A stretch of DNA of 64,000 nucleotides from Blautia faecis (GTDB lineage Bacteria > Bacillota > Clostridia > Lachnospirales > Lachnospiraceae), in assembly GCF_020554845.1 (NCBI RefSeq), contig NZ_JAJCIA010000022.1, forward strand, positions 1 through 64,000, in the 5' to 3' direction. Of the stretch, positions 53,942 to 63,034 are shown one piece after another; within the stretch, counting starts at the first letter, position 1, and each line of letters begins with the position of its first letter. The position numbers and the translations under genes were made by a program. Under the pieces are notes generated by a model, which was not told where the DNA came from, ran no database searches, and was given only the letters and a program-made list of their open reading frames with translations.

Positions 53942-55444
53942 TTAAATCATTTTCTGTATTAACTTCGCTTCTGTCAGACCTTCATTTCGAAGAAATTCAC
54001 CTGAAACAGCTCCGTCTCTTAGAAGAACAATTCGGTCTGACATACCGATCAGCTCCTGCAGTTCCTCAGAAATCAGCAGAATCGATTTTCCTTCTTCCTT
54101 CATCTGCATAATCAGCTGATAAATTGCAGCTTTTGTTCCTACATCAATTCCTCTGGTCGGACAGTCAAGAATCATGATATCTGAACCTTTTCCCAGCCAT
54201 TTCGCCAGAACTACTTTTTGTTTATTTCCACCGCTTAAGGTGTTGCAGAATACTTTTACAGAATCTGCTTTTACTTCCATTCTCTCTGACCACTTCTCTG
54301 CCAGCTGTTTCTGTTTTCTATCGGAAATCGGGCCAAAAGGTGTAAGGTCTTTCAGCGATGGAAGACAGATATTATCTGCAATACTACTGATAAGCATTAA
54401 AGATTCCTGATCTCTGTTCTTGGATACATAACCAATTCCATGTCTGACAGCCCAGGAAGCACTTTTTACAGGTTCTTTCTGATCTTTCAGGACTTCTCCG
54501 GTCTCCGGCTTCAAAAGTCCAAACAGAACCTTTCCTACATCGTGCATTCCACAATCGCTCAAACCTCCAACCCCAAGAATTTCTCCTTTATGTAACTGGA
54601 TTGTCAGGTTTTGTACAGATCCTGCAATTACGTTTTTGGCTTCCAATACAACCTGTTTGCTTATCTCCACTCCTGTGTCATCTCTGTAATAATGTCCTGA
54701 TAACTCTCTTCCGATAAGCAGCTGTCTGATTTTGTCTGCATTAAATTCTTCTTTCTGTAAATTTGCTATAAATAAGCCATCTCGCAATACAGTAAGAGAA
54801 TCACATTTATCCATGATTTCTTCAATATCATGGGAAATAAACAAAATAGCTTTTCCCTCGTCTCTTTTCTCTTTCATCAATTTGTAAAGCAGCTCACGTC
54901 CTGCAACGGATAATGCAGTCGTTGTCTCATCAATGATCCAGATTTTCGGAGATGTATATAAGGCTCTTGCCAGTTCCACCAGCTTTCGGTCTTCGAAAGA
55001 AAGCTGATCGATCAACATTTCCGGCTTAATATTATCTACGTAAATATTCTGAAGTGCCTTGGCAGCTTCCCGATTCATCTCTTTGACATTAAGTACGCCG
55101 CCTTTTGCAAACTTCTCTTCTTTACCAAAAAAGATATTTGCGGCTACTGATATTTTGGAAATTGTGCCCTGCTCCTGCACCACCATACTAACTCCGTGAT
55201 TAATTGCATCCACGGTTCCTGTCGGTTCATATGGTTGTCCGTCCAGATACATTTTTCCACTGTCATATTTTTGAATTCCGGCTACAATTGATGAAAAAGT
55301 TGATTTTCCAGATCCGTTTTCACCAACCAGACCTCTGATTTCTCCGGCCTTTATGGTGATATCAAACTCTTTCAATGCATGTACTGTTCCAAATGATTTG
55401 CATATCTTTTCTGCCCGGAACAAATATTTTTCCTGCTCAGCCAT
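53942..55444 (-). CDS. Sugar/nucleoside ABC transporter ATP-binding protein (RbsA-like)
   Basis: ATG 55444 follows GGGGTGAAG; eight further codons upstream are unlikely to be translated. The 500-residue double ATPase has GLVGENGSGKSTFSSIVAGI and Walker B IWIIDETTTALSV in the first half; note T in place of the usual P after DE. The second half has VGGLSDCGMHDVGKVL (degenerate Walker A), NTLSGGNKQKVVLAKWLG and IMILDCPTRGIDVGTK, where C replaces the glutamate after the Walker B aspartate. As in other RbsA-type proteins only one site is likely to hydrolyse ATP. Confidence 0.92.
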   Translation of the reverse strand: MAEQEKYLFRAEKICKSFGTVHALKEFDITIKAGEIRGLVGENGSGKSTFSSIVAGIQKYDSGKMYLDGQPYEPTGTVDAINHGVSMVVQEQGTISKISVAANIFFGKEEKFAKGGVLNVKEMNREAAKALQNIYVDNIKPEMLIDQLSFEDRKLVELARALYTSPKIWIIDETTTALSVAGRELLYKLMKEKRDEGKAILFISHDIEEIMDKCDSLTVLRDGLFIANLQKEEFNADKIRQLLIGRELSGHYYRDDTGVEISKQVVLEAKNVIAGSVQNLTIQLHKGEILGVGGLSDCGMHDVGKVLFGLLKPETGEVLKDQKEPVKSASWAVRHGIGYVSKNRDQESLMLISSIADNICLPSLKDLTPFGPISDRKQKQLAEKWSERMEVKADSVKVFCNTLSGGNKQKVVLAKWLGKGSDIMILDCPTRGIDVGTKAAIYQLIMQMKEEGKSILLISEELQELIGMSDRIVLLRDGAVSGEFLRNEGLTEAKLIQKMI

Positions 55445-55497
55445 GTCTTCACCCCGCATATCTTGCAATTCTTTGTGTTCCCTTGATTTCTGGCATT

Positions 55498-55526
55498 ATT
55501 ATAATCCGTAGTTTTTGTGCAATAAA
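55498..55526 (-). promoter_or_regulatory. Predicted activator-dependent promoter of the nucleoside importer operon
   Basis: A consensus TATAAT (minus strand, 55498-55503) has only a weak TTTATT at 17-bp spacing. A poor -35 box is what an AraC-type activator such as the nearby response regulator would need. The operator was not identified. Confidence 0.4.
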
Positions 55527-55612
55527 GATGATTTTTTTCATATTTTGTTAGATTTTCCGTCTTTTTTATTGTTTTTTATTCTATTTTTTCATTTTCATTT
55601 ATTCTTTTGCAC

Positions 55613-55662
55613 AAAAAACGCTGTTGCACACAGCTTATTAACGCCATGTACAACAGCATCGT
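55613..55662 (-). terminator. Terminator of the two-component operon
   Basis: An inverted repeat built on GCTGTTG/CAACAGC (about 55619-55662) is followed on the minus strand by TTTTTTGTGC. It separates the kinase gene from the importer operon. Confidence 0.75.
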
Positions 55663-55694
55663 TTCTGATTTTCTCCAGCATTTTTAAACAGTCT

Positions 55695-57407
55695 TTAATT
55701 CTCACCAAACTCTATCAGAATCTTAGTTCCTTTTCCCATTTCACTTTCAATTTTCATGCAGTTCGTATTTCCATATAGATAATAAAGTCTTCCCCTTATA
55801 TTTGACAAGCCAATCTTCTTTCCCCTGTCCTCAGGATTAAATTTCATACTATTGATCTCATCCAGTTTTTCCGCATCCATTCCTCCTCCATTGTCTTCCA
55901 CGGACAAAACAAGATTTTTCTCCTCATTCCTGAAAACGGTGATTATGATTTTGCCACAAAATTCTCCACTTTCCTCATCAATCAATCCATGGAACAAAGA
56001 GTTCTCCACCAACGGCTGAATCATATTCTTAGGAATCTGCTCTTCCATCAGTTCCGGCGCAATATCCCATTCTACTTCCAGATTCCCATCATACATAAAT
56101 TTCTCTATAACGATGTACTGATTTACGATTTTCATCTCGTTTGCAACGGAATCTGTAATCTGGATATCATTTACGCGCAGGCGGTCTTTCAGTATCGCAA
56201 TCAACGCTGAATTTACTTTTACAATATCTTCGCAGCGTTTTTTTCGCGCAAGATAATTAATGCTGTTAATGGTATTGTAGATAAAATGAGGATCGATCTG
56301 GCTTACCAGAAGGCTGAACCTGATTTGCTGCTCTTTTGCTTCTTTTTCCCCAATTACTTCTATGCTGTGTTTCAAATCATCAATCATTTTATTAAAAGAG
56401 GATTCCAGCTGACCAATCTCATCTTCCCTGTCAGACTCCACTTTGCAGTCCAGATTTCCTTTCGCCGCCATAAGCATGTGTTGAGACAGGACCAGAACAG
56501 GGTTTATTAATGTATTTATATTTCTATAGTTCATAAACAATACCAGGAGCAGAAAAATAGCAAGAGTTCCAAAAAGACCTGCAATATATGGAAAAAGCAC
56601 CATCCAAATAGATTCTTTATTCACAATAGAAACCACTTCGTACCCACAAGTAGCAGATTTGTCGTGGAAAACAATATCGCCAGTCAAAGCTTTCCGCTTA
56701 TTTTTGCTGTCATTCTTCTTGTCGTCATTCTGCACCAACGCCTCCCGGGCGTCTACAATGTCTTCTTCCGAACCATATTCATAAAAAGTATTTCCTGTAC
56801 TGTCAACCAGATACCATGCATCCAGGCTGCTTCCCGCCAGGCCGCGTATGTCTTTCAAAGTATTATTCAGATTTACAAACATGATAATCGTGCACCACTG
56901 GTTATTCAGGTAATAGTTTCTGGCATATGCCACTGTGCAATAAGAATTGGAACCTACGGTAACCTGGTACACAGGAGAATAGGAACGACCGAAACCAGTG
57001 CTCATCATATTAGAAAAATTCTCCGAATCCAGCACATTCAGATCTTCCTGAACAATATTGGTCAGCGAATCAATAGCAGGAGCATTTTGACCGATAATAG
57101 CTATTCCACGGATCATGCCCATATAACTTGTAAGATTGTTCAGTCTAACCGATGCCCTTGTCTTATTCTTCGTATCCGGATTTCTTAAATATGTCTGAAT
57201 ATCATTGTTCTGTTCCACAGTTGCTGCAACATTTTCCATGTAATTTTCTACAAGCGACAATGTATTTTCTACGTGCTGCAGCAAAGAAGCAGTGGTATTC
57301 TCAGATATCTGCACTTCATTTTCCTTAAATACAGGAAAGAAAAAGCCAAAGGAAATTCCGATGGCTATGATAAAAGAAATCAGTCCGCCAGTAAGTATAC
57401 TCACCAT
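55695..57407 (-). CDS. YesM-type sensor histidine kinase
   Basis: The 570-residue membrane kinase has an N-terminal helix (LTGGLISFIIAIGISFGFFF), an extracellular sensor of about 250 residues, a second helix (IAGLFGTLAIFLLLVLFMNY), a HAMP-like segment, the His_kinase domain with LLVSQIDPHFIYNTINSINY (phosphoacceptor histidine) and an ATPase domain ending LVLSVEDNGGGMDAEKLDEI and KIGLSNIRGRLYYL. The start is unclear: ATG 57407 has no ribosome site and begins inside the expected cytoplasmic head. The frame is open upstream through basic codons to a GGGGGA site, but no ATG, GTG or TTG sits at proper distance from it. It follows the regulator gene after about 28 bp. Confidence 0.88.
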   Translation of the reverse strand: MVSILTGGLISFIIAIGISFGFFFPVFKENEVQISENTTASLLQHVENTLSLVENYMENVAATVEQNNDIQTYLRNPDTKNKTRASVRLNNLTSYMGMIRGIAIIGQNAPAIDSLTNIVQEDLNVLDSENFSNMMSTGFGRSYSPVYQVTVGSNSYCTVAYARNYYLNNQWCTIIMFVNLNNTLKDIRGLAGSSLDAWYLVDSTGNTFYEYGSEEDIVDAREALVQNDDKKNDSKNKRKALTGDIVFHDKSATCGYEVVSIVNKESIWMVLFPYIAGLFGTLAIFLLLVLFMNYRNINTLINPVLVLSQHMLMAAKGNLDCKVESDREDEIGQLESSFNKMIDDLKHSIEVIGEKEAKEQQIRFSLLVSQIDPHFIYNTINSINYLARKKRCEDIVKVNSALIAILKDRLRVNDIQITDSVANEMKIVNQYIVIEKFMYDGNLEVEWDIAPELMEEQIPKNMIQPLVENSLFHGLIDEESGEFCGKIIITVFRNEEKNLVLSVEDNGGGMDAEKLDEINSMKFNPEDRGKKIGLSNIRGRLYYLYGNTNCMKIESEMGKGTKILIEFGEN

Positions 57408-57435
57408 CAAACGTTTTCTGAAAGATGTTTTACAT

Positions 57436-59004
57436 TTATTTTTCGTTTTTTCTTCCCCCTTTTTTGGAATATTCCGTTGGGAACATACCGGTTTTTTTGT
57501 AAAAAGCCTGACTGAAATACTGGCTTGAATTGTAACCTACAGCAGAGCATATCTCATATATCTTATAGTTTCCATCTTCCATCATCTTCTTGGCAGCCTC
57601 AATTCTTATGTCTGTCAGATAGCTTTTCAAGGTGACACCAGTTTCCCTTTTGAACTCTCCACTCAGATATCCAGGGCTTAAGTGTACATAGGCAGCTACA
57701 TCGTTAAGTGACAAATCTGGATTCCGGAAAGATCTGCAGATATATTCCACAGCATCGGAAATTACCCGGGAATAACCATTCACTTCTCTGGTCATATATT
57801 CATGGTAATGGTTCACCTGTTTTTCCAACCAGGCAGTAATTCTAGCTGCATCCAGCCATTCTTTCCAACAGGAAGCAATCCGGGGAACTTCTTTTCCAGT
57901 CTCTATTTTTTCATAAGCATGTTTCAGTGCTGTATAACCAGCCTGCGCTGCGTTTATAAATTGCTCTACTCCGTCCGTTCTAGCAATGCTCAGAATTTCA
58001 TGGAGCATCTGAATACGAATCTGGGAATCCGGCTCTTTCAGCATATTCTCCATGGAAAGATTTTTCTTCGAGCTGACAACAATCTGCTCTTTTCCCAGTT
58101 CCTGTACCTGAGAGCAGTCTAATTTACGGATTTCTCCCACTCCTTCCAGATACTTTTCCAGAAATACATTCTTGTTCTCGTCATAAAACCGCTTAAATTC
58201 ATAAAGACTGATTCTACCCTGCACAATATAAAGAGTAAAACTTGAGTTAGTCTCTTCCTGCAGTTTTTTCTGGAATTTACGAGCAAGCTTATATAATTCC
58301 TGCTCATAGCTTCCATATGAGCTTTCCGTGGAACTCAGCGCGATTACCATCTTTCTGCCCGGTATCGCTGTAATCACATCCAAATCCCATCCAGTTATTT
58401 TCTCATTTGTCAGAATTTCCACGAATTTTGAACGATGTACAACGATTTCTTCTGGAACGGCTTCCCCACTCAAACTTATCGGAAGATCCTGCTCCACCAT
58501 GATAATATGTTCCGGTCTTTTTAAAATCTGTTCAATATCTGCACTTTCTGTCATTTCCTCAGACAGAAAAAATTGCTCCAACATTCTGTCTGTTATGTAG
58601 CGTTCCCGCTTTCCAGCTTTTATGATATTTGCTTTCAAACGATTCAAAAGCTCAGACAGTGAGTTCTCTGTAATCTCACTTTTTATTACATATTCAGTGA
58701 TTCCAAGGCGAATAGCTGCTTTGGCATAACTGAAATCTTCGTATGCAGTCAGCAGGACAATGCTCACTTTTTCATCTGTTTTGCGTATTTCAGATATCAT
58801 CTCTATACCATCCATAAAGGGCATGCGAATATCTGTAAAAATCACCTGTGGATGATATTCCCTGTATTTTCTTAACGCCTGCTTCCCATTAAAGGCTGTT
58901 GCAATTATCTGGTAACCATATGCTTCCCAATCAATCATCGTACTCAGATCTTCCAGCATGAGTTTTTCATCATCTACAATCATTACTGATATCAGGTCTG
59001 TCAT
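57436..59004 (-). CDS. YesN-type response regulator with AraC DNA-binding domain
   Basis: The 522-residue protein has a receiver domain (SVMIVDDEKLMLEDLSTMID; phosphoacceptor in VIFTDIRMPFMDGIEM), a long middle region and a C-terminal AraC domain (NPDLSLNDVAAYVHLSPGYL; YKIYEICSAVGYNSSQYFSQ; FYKKTGMFPTEYSK). With the kinase it forms a two-component system of the YesMN group, which usually activates neighbouring carbohydrate transport operons; here the importer and nucleoside hydrolase are the obvious targets. Confidence 0.93.
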   Translation of the reverse strand: MTDLISVMIVDDEKLMLEDLSTMIDWEAYGYQIIATAFNGKQALRKYREYHPQVIFTDIRMPFMDGIEMISEIRKTDEKVSIVLLTAYEDFSYAKAAIRLGITEYVIKSEITENSLSELLNRLKANIIKAGKRERYITDRMLEQFFLSEEMTESADIEQILKRPEHIIMVEQDLPISLSGEAVPEEIVVHRSKFVEILTNEKITGWDLDVITAIPGRKMVIALSSTESSYGSYEQELYKLARKFQKKLQEETNSSFTLYIVQGRISLYEFKRFYDENKNVFLEKYLEGVGEIRKLDCSQVQELGKEQIVVSSKKNLSMENMLKEPDSQIRIQMLHEILSIARTDGVEQFINAAQAGYTALKHAYEKIETGKEVPRIASCWKEWLDAARITAWLEKQVNHYHEYMTREVNGYSRVISDAVEYICRSFRNPDLSLNDVAAYVHLSPGYLSGEFKRETGVTLKSYLTDIRIEAAKKMMEDGNYKIYEICSAVGYNSSQYFSQAFYKKTGMFPTEYSKKGGRKNEK

Positions 59005-59039
59005 ACTTTCTCTCCCCTCAATACATACATTATGTGTTT

Positions 59040-59068
59040 ATATTATTAATTTACCAGATTATTGTCAA
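59040..59068 (-). promoter_or_regulatory. Promoter of the two-component operon
   Basis: TTGACA (59063-59068) and TAATAT (59040-59045) on the minus strand, 17-bp spacing: a near-consensus sigma-A promoter. Confidence 0.7.
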
Positions 59069-59121
59069 CACGCAGCTTGCCACTCCTCAGCTATACAACA
59101 CGCAGCAATTCATCCCCCGTT

Positions 59122-59772
59122 TTAAGATGATTTGCTTTCCAAAATCCGCAATTTCTTCCCATCCCGTTCTATAATCCCCTCATCTGCCAGGTTCTTCAGC
59201 TCCCGCATCATGGCGCTGCGGTCTACACTGAGGTATTCAGCAAGAGTGGTGTAGGACATGGGCAAGATAACCGTTTTCGTCTGTTTTTCTGCAGCGATGG
59301 AATTTAAATAGGCCATGATCTTCTTTCGGGTGCTGTTTCTTGACAGCACATAAATCCGGCTGGCCTGCTGGCTGGCACGCAGGGCAATCATCTGAAGCAG
59401 GTTGCTTACCAGCTGGCTATGGAATTTACAGGCATTTTCGCAGCGTTTAATCACATGCTCATAGGCGATAAACAGCACTCTTGTTTCGGATTTTGCACAG
59501 ACATAATAGTGCTGGGATTCTTCAGATAAAAGGAATGGTTCGCCAAAAACACTATCCTTTTTCAGGTTATCTATCATATATTGATTTCCATCTTCATCAA
59601 TGCAATAAAGGACTGCCTGACCTTCCAGGATCAGACCTATTTTTTTCATGGAACTGGCATATTCCATCACAGTCTCATTATTCCGATAGACTGCTTCATG
59701 CATATCGAAACAGATGCGCATACGTTCCTGTTCTTCAGGAGTTATGTATGAAAAAAGTGTCACTGGTGTCAT
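59122..59772 (-). CDS. Crp/Fnr-family transcriptional regulator
   Basis: The 216-residue protein has a cyclic-nucleotide-binding-like beta barrel (residues 15-120: GLILEGQAVLYCIDEDGNQY; KKDSVFGEPFLLS) and a Crp-type winged helix (TTLAEYLSVDRSAMMRELKN and LADEGIIERDGKKLRIL). The cAMP-contact residues of true Crp are not evident and there is no N-terminal FNR cysteine cluster, so the signal is unknown. It is divergent from the flavodiiron gene with 221 bp between them, making it the likely regulator of that gene. Confidence 0.9.
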   Translation of the reverse strand: MTPVTLFSYITPEEQERMRICFDMHEAVYRNNETVMEYASSMKKIGLILEGQAVLYCIDEDGNQYMIDNLKKDSVFGEPFLLSEESQHYYVCAKSETRVLFIAYEHVIKRCENACKFHSQLVSNLLQMIALRASQQASRIYVLSRNSTRKKIMAYLNSIAAEKQTKTVILPMSYTTLAEYLSVDRSAMMRELKNLADEGIIERDGKKLRILESKSS

Positions 59773-59843
59773 TTCTACAATCCCTTTCTATAAATTTATC
59801 CAGAACATGTTCAAAAAATAATTTCTTATATCTTACACCATTT

Positions 59844-59886
59844 TGTTGTATTTGCAACAGATTTTATTTCAAAATTTGGTTATACT
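59844..59886 (+). promoter_or_regulatory. Candidate Crp-type site and promoter of the flavodiiron gene
   Basis: TGTTGTATTTGCAACA (59844-59859) is an inverted repeat (TGTTG/CAACA, 6-bp spacer). TATACT follows at 59881-59886 without a good -35 box. With a start near 59893 the repeat centres at about -41.5, the classic position for activation by a Crp/Fnr protein. Confidence 0.55.
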
Positions 59887-59993
59887 AAGACCATGTTAAA
59901 GAAATAACAAAGCAGTAAAAAATACATAGTTCCCGCAGAAATCACAAACAATTACACCAATAACAATATCTCATAAAAAGGAGACGAACCCCT

Positions 59994-61784
59994 ATGAAAA
60001 TTACAGACACCATCCGCTACGCAGGCGTAAACGACCATCAGATTGATCTTTTCGAAGGTCAGTACAAAGTACCGAACGGTATGACGTATAATTCCTATGT
60101 GATCCTGGATGAAAAAATCGCAGTCATGGATACTGTAGATGCAAATTTCACTCACGAATGGCTGGATAATCTGGACCGCATCCTGGAAGGCCGCAAGCCA
60201 GACTACCTGATTGTACAGCATATGGAGCCGGACCACGCAGCAAATGTGGCAAACTTCCTGAAAGTTTATCCGGAAACCACCATCGTAGCCAACGCAAAAA
60301 CCTTCACTATGATCCAGAACTTCTTCGGTCTCGACCTGGAAGGACAGAAGCTGGAGGTTACAAATGGCGGCACCCTCAACCTTGGAAACCACAACCTGAC
60401 CTTTGTTTTCGCTCCCATGGTGCACTGGCCAGAAGTTATGGTAACCTATGACAGCACCGATAAAGTACTTTTCTCCGCAGATGGCTTCGGAAAATTCGGC
60501 GCACTGGATGTAGAAGAAGATTGGGACGATGAAGCTCGCAGATACTTTATTGGCATCGTTGGAAAATACGGACCACAGGTTCAGAAATTACTGAAAGTTG
60601 CCGCAGGCCTGGATATCCAGATCATTTGCCCTCTTCACGGACCTGTTCTTACAGAAAACCTTGGACATTACATTGGTCTTTACGATACATGGTCCTCTTA
60701 CACACCAGAGACAGAAGGAATTGTCATTGCCTACACATCTGTATACGGTCATACAAAAGCGGCTGTAGAGCTGCTGGCTGACAAGCTTCGCAGCAAGGGA
60801 TGTCCCAAAGTTGTTGTATATGATCTTGCAAGAGATGACATGTCACAGGCTCTGTCCGACGCATTCCGCTACAGTAAGCTGGTTCTTGCTACCACAACCT
60901 ATAATGCAAGCATTTATCCGTTCATGCACGACTATATCACCCGTCTGACCGAGCACAACTTCCAGAACCGCACCGTGGGCATCATCGAAAATGGTTCCTG
61001 GGCACCTCTGGCAGCAAAAATTATGAAAGAAATGCTTTCTGGCTGCAAGAAGATCAACTGGCTGGACACTACTGTAAAAGTGCTTTCCGCAGTAAACCAG
61101 GAAAACAAGGATCAGCTGGAAGCTATGGCAAGCGAACTTTGCAAAGAATACATTGCCCAGAATGATGAGCTGGCAAACAAAAATGACATGACAGCCCTTT
61201 TCAGAATCGGATACGGTCTTTATGTAGTTACCTCCAATGACGGCAAAAAAGACAACGGACTGATCGTCAACACTGTGACCCAGCTCACTGATACTCCAAA
61301 CCGTATTGCGGTAAATATCAATAAGGCAAATTACTCCCACCATGTGATCAAACAGACTGGAGTTCTCAACGTAAACTGCCTGTCTGTAGATGCACCGTTC
61401 TCTGTATTCCAGCAGTTTGGTTTCCAGACCGGACGCAGCGTAGATAAATTTGCAGGTCAGAAGGTCTACCGTTCCGATAATGGACTGGTATTCCTGGACA
61501 AATATATTAATGCATTTATGTCTCTGAAGGTTGAACAATATGTAGACCTTGGTACCCATGGAATGTTCATCTGCAGCGTCACCGAAGCCCGCGTCATGAA
61601 CGATCTTGACACCATGACTTACACCTACTATCAGAAAAATGTAAAACCGAAGCCAGAAACCGATGGCAAAAAAGGCTTCGTCTGCAAAGTATGCGGCTAC
61701 ATCTACGAAGGTGACGAGCTCCCGGATGACTTCATCTGCCCGCTGTGCAAACATGGAGCTGCAGATTTCGAGCCCATCGGATAA
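59994..61784 (+). CDS. Flavodiiron protein fused to flavin reductase and rubredoxin
   Basis: A 596-residue, four-module enzyme. Residues 1-245 are the metallo-beta-lactamase-like diiron domain with ligands in VQHMEPDHAAN (H76, E78, D80, H81), APMVHWPEV and FSADGFG. Residues 250-395 are a flavodoxin domain (VIAYTSVYGHTKAAVELLAD). Residues 400-545 are a flavin-reductase-like FMN domain (VNTVTQLTDTPNRIAVNINK). The C terminus is a rubredoxin with CKVCG and CPLCK. Such proteins reduce O2 to water or NO to N2O in anaerobes; having reductase and rubredoxin in one chain should make it nearly self-contained in electron supply. AAAGGAG precedes the ATG. Confidence 0.93.
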   Translation: MKITDTIRYAGVNDHQIDLFEGQYKVPNGMTYNSYVILDEKIAVMDTVDANFTHEWLDNLDRILEGRKPDYLIVQHMEPDHAANVANFLKVYPETTIVANAKTFTMIQNFFGLDLEGQKLEVTNGGTLNLGNHNLTFVFAPMVHWPEVMVTYDSTDKVLFSADGFGKFGALDVEEDWDDEARRYFIGIVGKYGPQVQKLLKVAAGLDIQIICPLHGPVLTENLGHYIGLYDTWSSYTPETEGIVIAYTSVYGHTKAAVELLADKLRSKGCPKVVVYDLARDDMSQALSDAFRYSKLVLATTTYNASIYPFMHDYITRLTEHNFQNRTVGIIENGSWAPLAAKIMKEMLSGCKKINWLDTTVKVLSAVNQENKDQLEAMASELCKEYIAQNDELANKNDMTALFRIGYGLYVVTSNDGKKDNGLIVNTVTQLTDTPNRIAVNINKANYSHHVIKQTGVLNVNCLSVDAPFSVFQQFGFQTGRSVDKFAGQKVYRSDNGLVFLDKYINAFMSLKVEQYVDLGTHGMFICSVTEARVMNDLDTMTYTYYQKNVKPKPETDGKKGFVCKVCGYIYEGDELPDDFICPLCKHGAADFEPIG

Positions 61785-61823
61785 AAAAACAACCAGATAA
61801 ATTTTTCAAGGCAGCACCGAATC

Positions 61824-61898
61824 CAGAGCGTGTCTGAAAAAGGCTTTCTGCAAGATGTGCACCACAATTTGTGGGAATGATTTTTCAGACACACTCCG
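61824..61898. repeat. Family A repeat, 75-bp form with covarying arms
   Basis: Begins CAGAGCGTGTCTGAAAAA and ends TTTTTCAGACACACTCCG. Both arms carry a change relative to other copies (GTCTGA and TCAGAC in place of GTTTGA and TCAAAC), which keeps the pairing. It lies between two convergent genes and may act as their terminator. Confidence 0.82.
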
Positions 61899-61915
61899 GA
61901 GCCTGCGCTGCCTGA

Positions 61916-62935
61916 TTACCGGTAATAGTAATTCCTGCTGCACCCTCTGGGAAAAATCTGCAATTTCAATTTTCGCCGGAATTCCATTTCGTCAACGGAT
62001 TCTCTCAATATATTCAACGCCATTCGAAGATTTCGAATATCTTTTTCCATGTAATCCGTATAATTTCCACGGCCAACCAGCTTCAAGTGCGTAATTCCGG
62101 CTTGCTTTAACTGATAAAGTGCACATAGACCACAGCCAGTTTCACCGCAAAGATAACCCGCAGAATCATAGGAAAAATCATGTAAACTGTGAAAATCATC
62201 AGGAACAAAGCCGTCTGGCAGCAAATGCCCTCCGTTTATTTCCTGATTGAAGATTTCAGAACCGGCATTCCCTGTTTTTAAGGTTCCGATCTGATAGGGC
62301 ACTTTACAAAGATACCCCATCTCATCGCAATGCAAAGAATTACAAAATGCACCTGTAAACTGGCACATTTCATTCAATACAAAGGCCTCAAATTCCGGAA
62401 CTCCTTCTGTTCCATCCTTTTTTCCACATTTATCAACAACCGCTTTCATATCTTCGAATGTATTTTTCCTGTGAAAAATCACACGTTTCAATCTCATTTT
62501 TGCCAATGAAGCCACCATCTGGCTGTTAATTTCTCCACATTCTCCACTGAGATGGATTTCGCAGTTTATGCCATTTTCACGTAAATATACCATCAACGCC
62601 GGGTCTGCAATAATATAACTGTGAAAACCGATTTTTATACACTGGCTTATAATCCCGGCAATTTCTGGATATTGTTCCGGGATATAATACAGGGAATTGA
62701 AGGTAAGATGGACTGGTTTTTCGTACTTTTTCATCATCCCAGACAGGATTTCCAGCTCACTGAATGCGCCAAGCTGTACGTTATAACAAAGTACTTCCCT
62801 GCGGTTTAAGGGCAGTACCGTTCCGTATTTTTGGGACCAGGAATAAGGAACATAACCACAGAAAAATTCATCTGCACCAGCCTCCGCGAACTTTATATAT
62901 TCATCTATCGAGCCTAATCCTGCTACTATTTTCAT
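61916..62935 (-). CDS. U32 peptidase-like TIM-barrel protein with cysteine clusters
   Basis: ATG 62935 follows GGAG at 7 nt. The 339 residues fit the U32 family barrel (KIVAGLGSIDEYIKFAEAGA; DEFFCGYVPYSW; IADPALMVYLRENGINCEIH; LSGECGEINSQMV; LKRVIFHRKNTFEDM). The family includes TrhP/RlhA-type RNA hydroxylation proteins and UbiU/UbiV, several of which hold an Fe-S cluster. Here cysteines cluster in NEMCQFTGAFCNSLHC, then GYLC and a late CGETGCGLC. Function is not assignable beyond that. It lies 99 bp after a second, probably related gene on the same strand. Confidence 0.75.
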   Translation of the reverse strand: MKIVAGLGSIDEYIKFAEAGADEFFCGYVPYSWSQKYGTVLPLNRREVLCYNVQLGAFSELEILSGMMKKYEKPVHLTFNSLYYIPEQYPEIAGIISQCIKIGFHSYIIADPALMVYLRENGINCEIHLSGECGEINSQMVASLAKMRLKRVIFHRKNTFEDMKAVVDKCGKKDGTEGVPEFEAFVLNEMCQFTGAFCNSLHCDEMGYLCKVPYQIGTLKTGNAGSEIFNQEINGGHLLPDGFVPDDFHSLHDFSYDSAGYLCGETGCGLCALYQLKQAGITHLKLVGRGNYTDYMEKDIRNLRMALNILRESVDEMEFRRKLKLQIFPRGCSRNYYYR

Positions 62936-63034
62936 CACTTATCTCCATAAATTCCAGCCTTGAGCAGCCATGTACTTCATCCTGAATAAAATATCGCTTC
63001 TGCCTCAACACGGGTATGTCACCTGCCGGCGGCA

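Noticed and set aside
59800..59818. Another family A arm (CAGAACATGTTCAAAAAATA)
   Set aside because: It matches only over a few bases and lacks a partner arm; probably chance in AT-rich DNA.
59482..59888. Plus-strand open frame over the Crp/Fnr gene
   Set aside because: It is antisense to a well-supported gene, lacks a ribosome site and has no recognisable domain; similar antisense frames over other genes were dismissed for the same reason.
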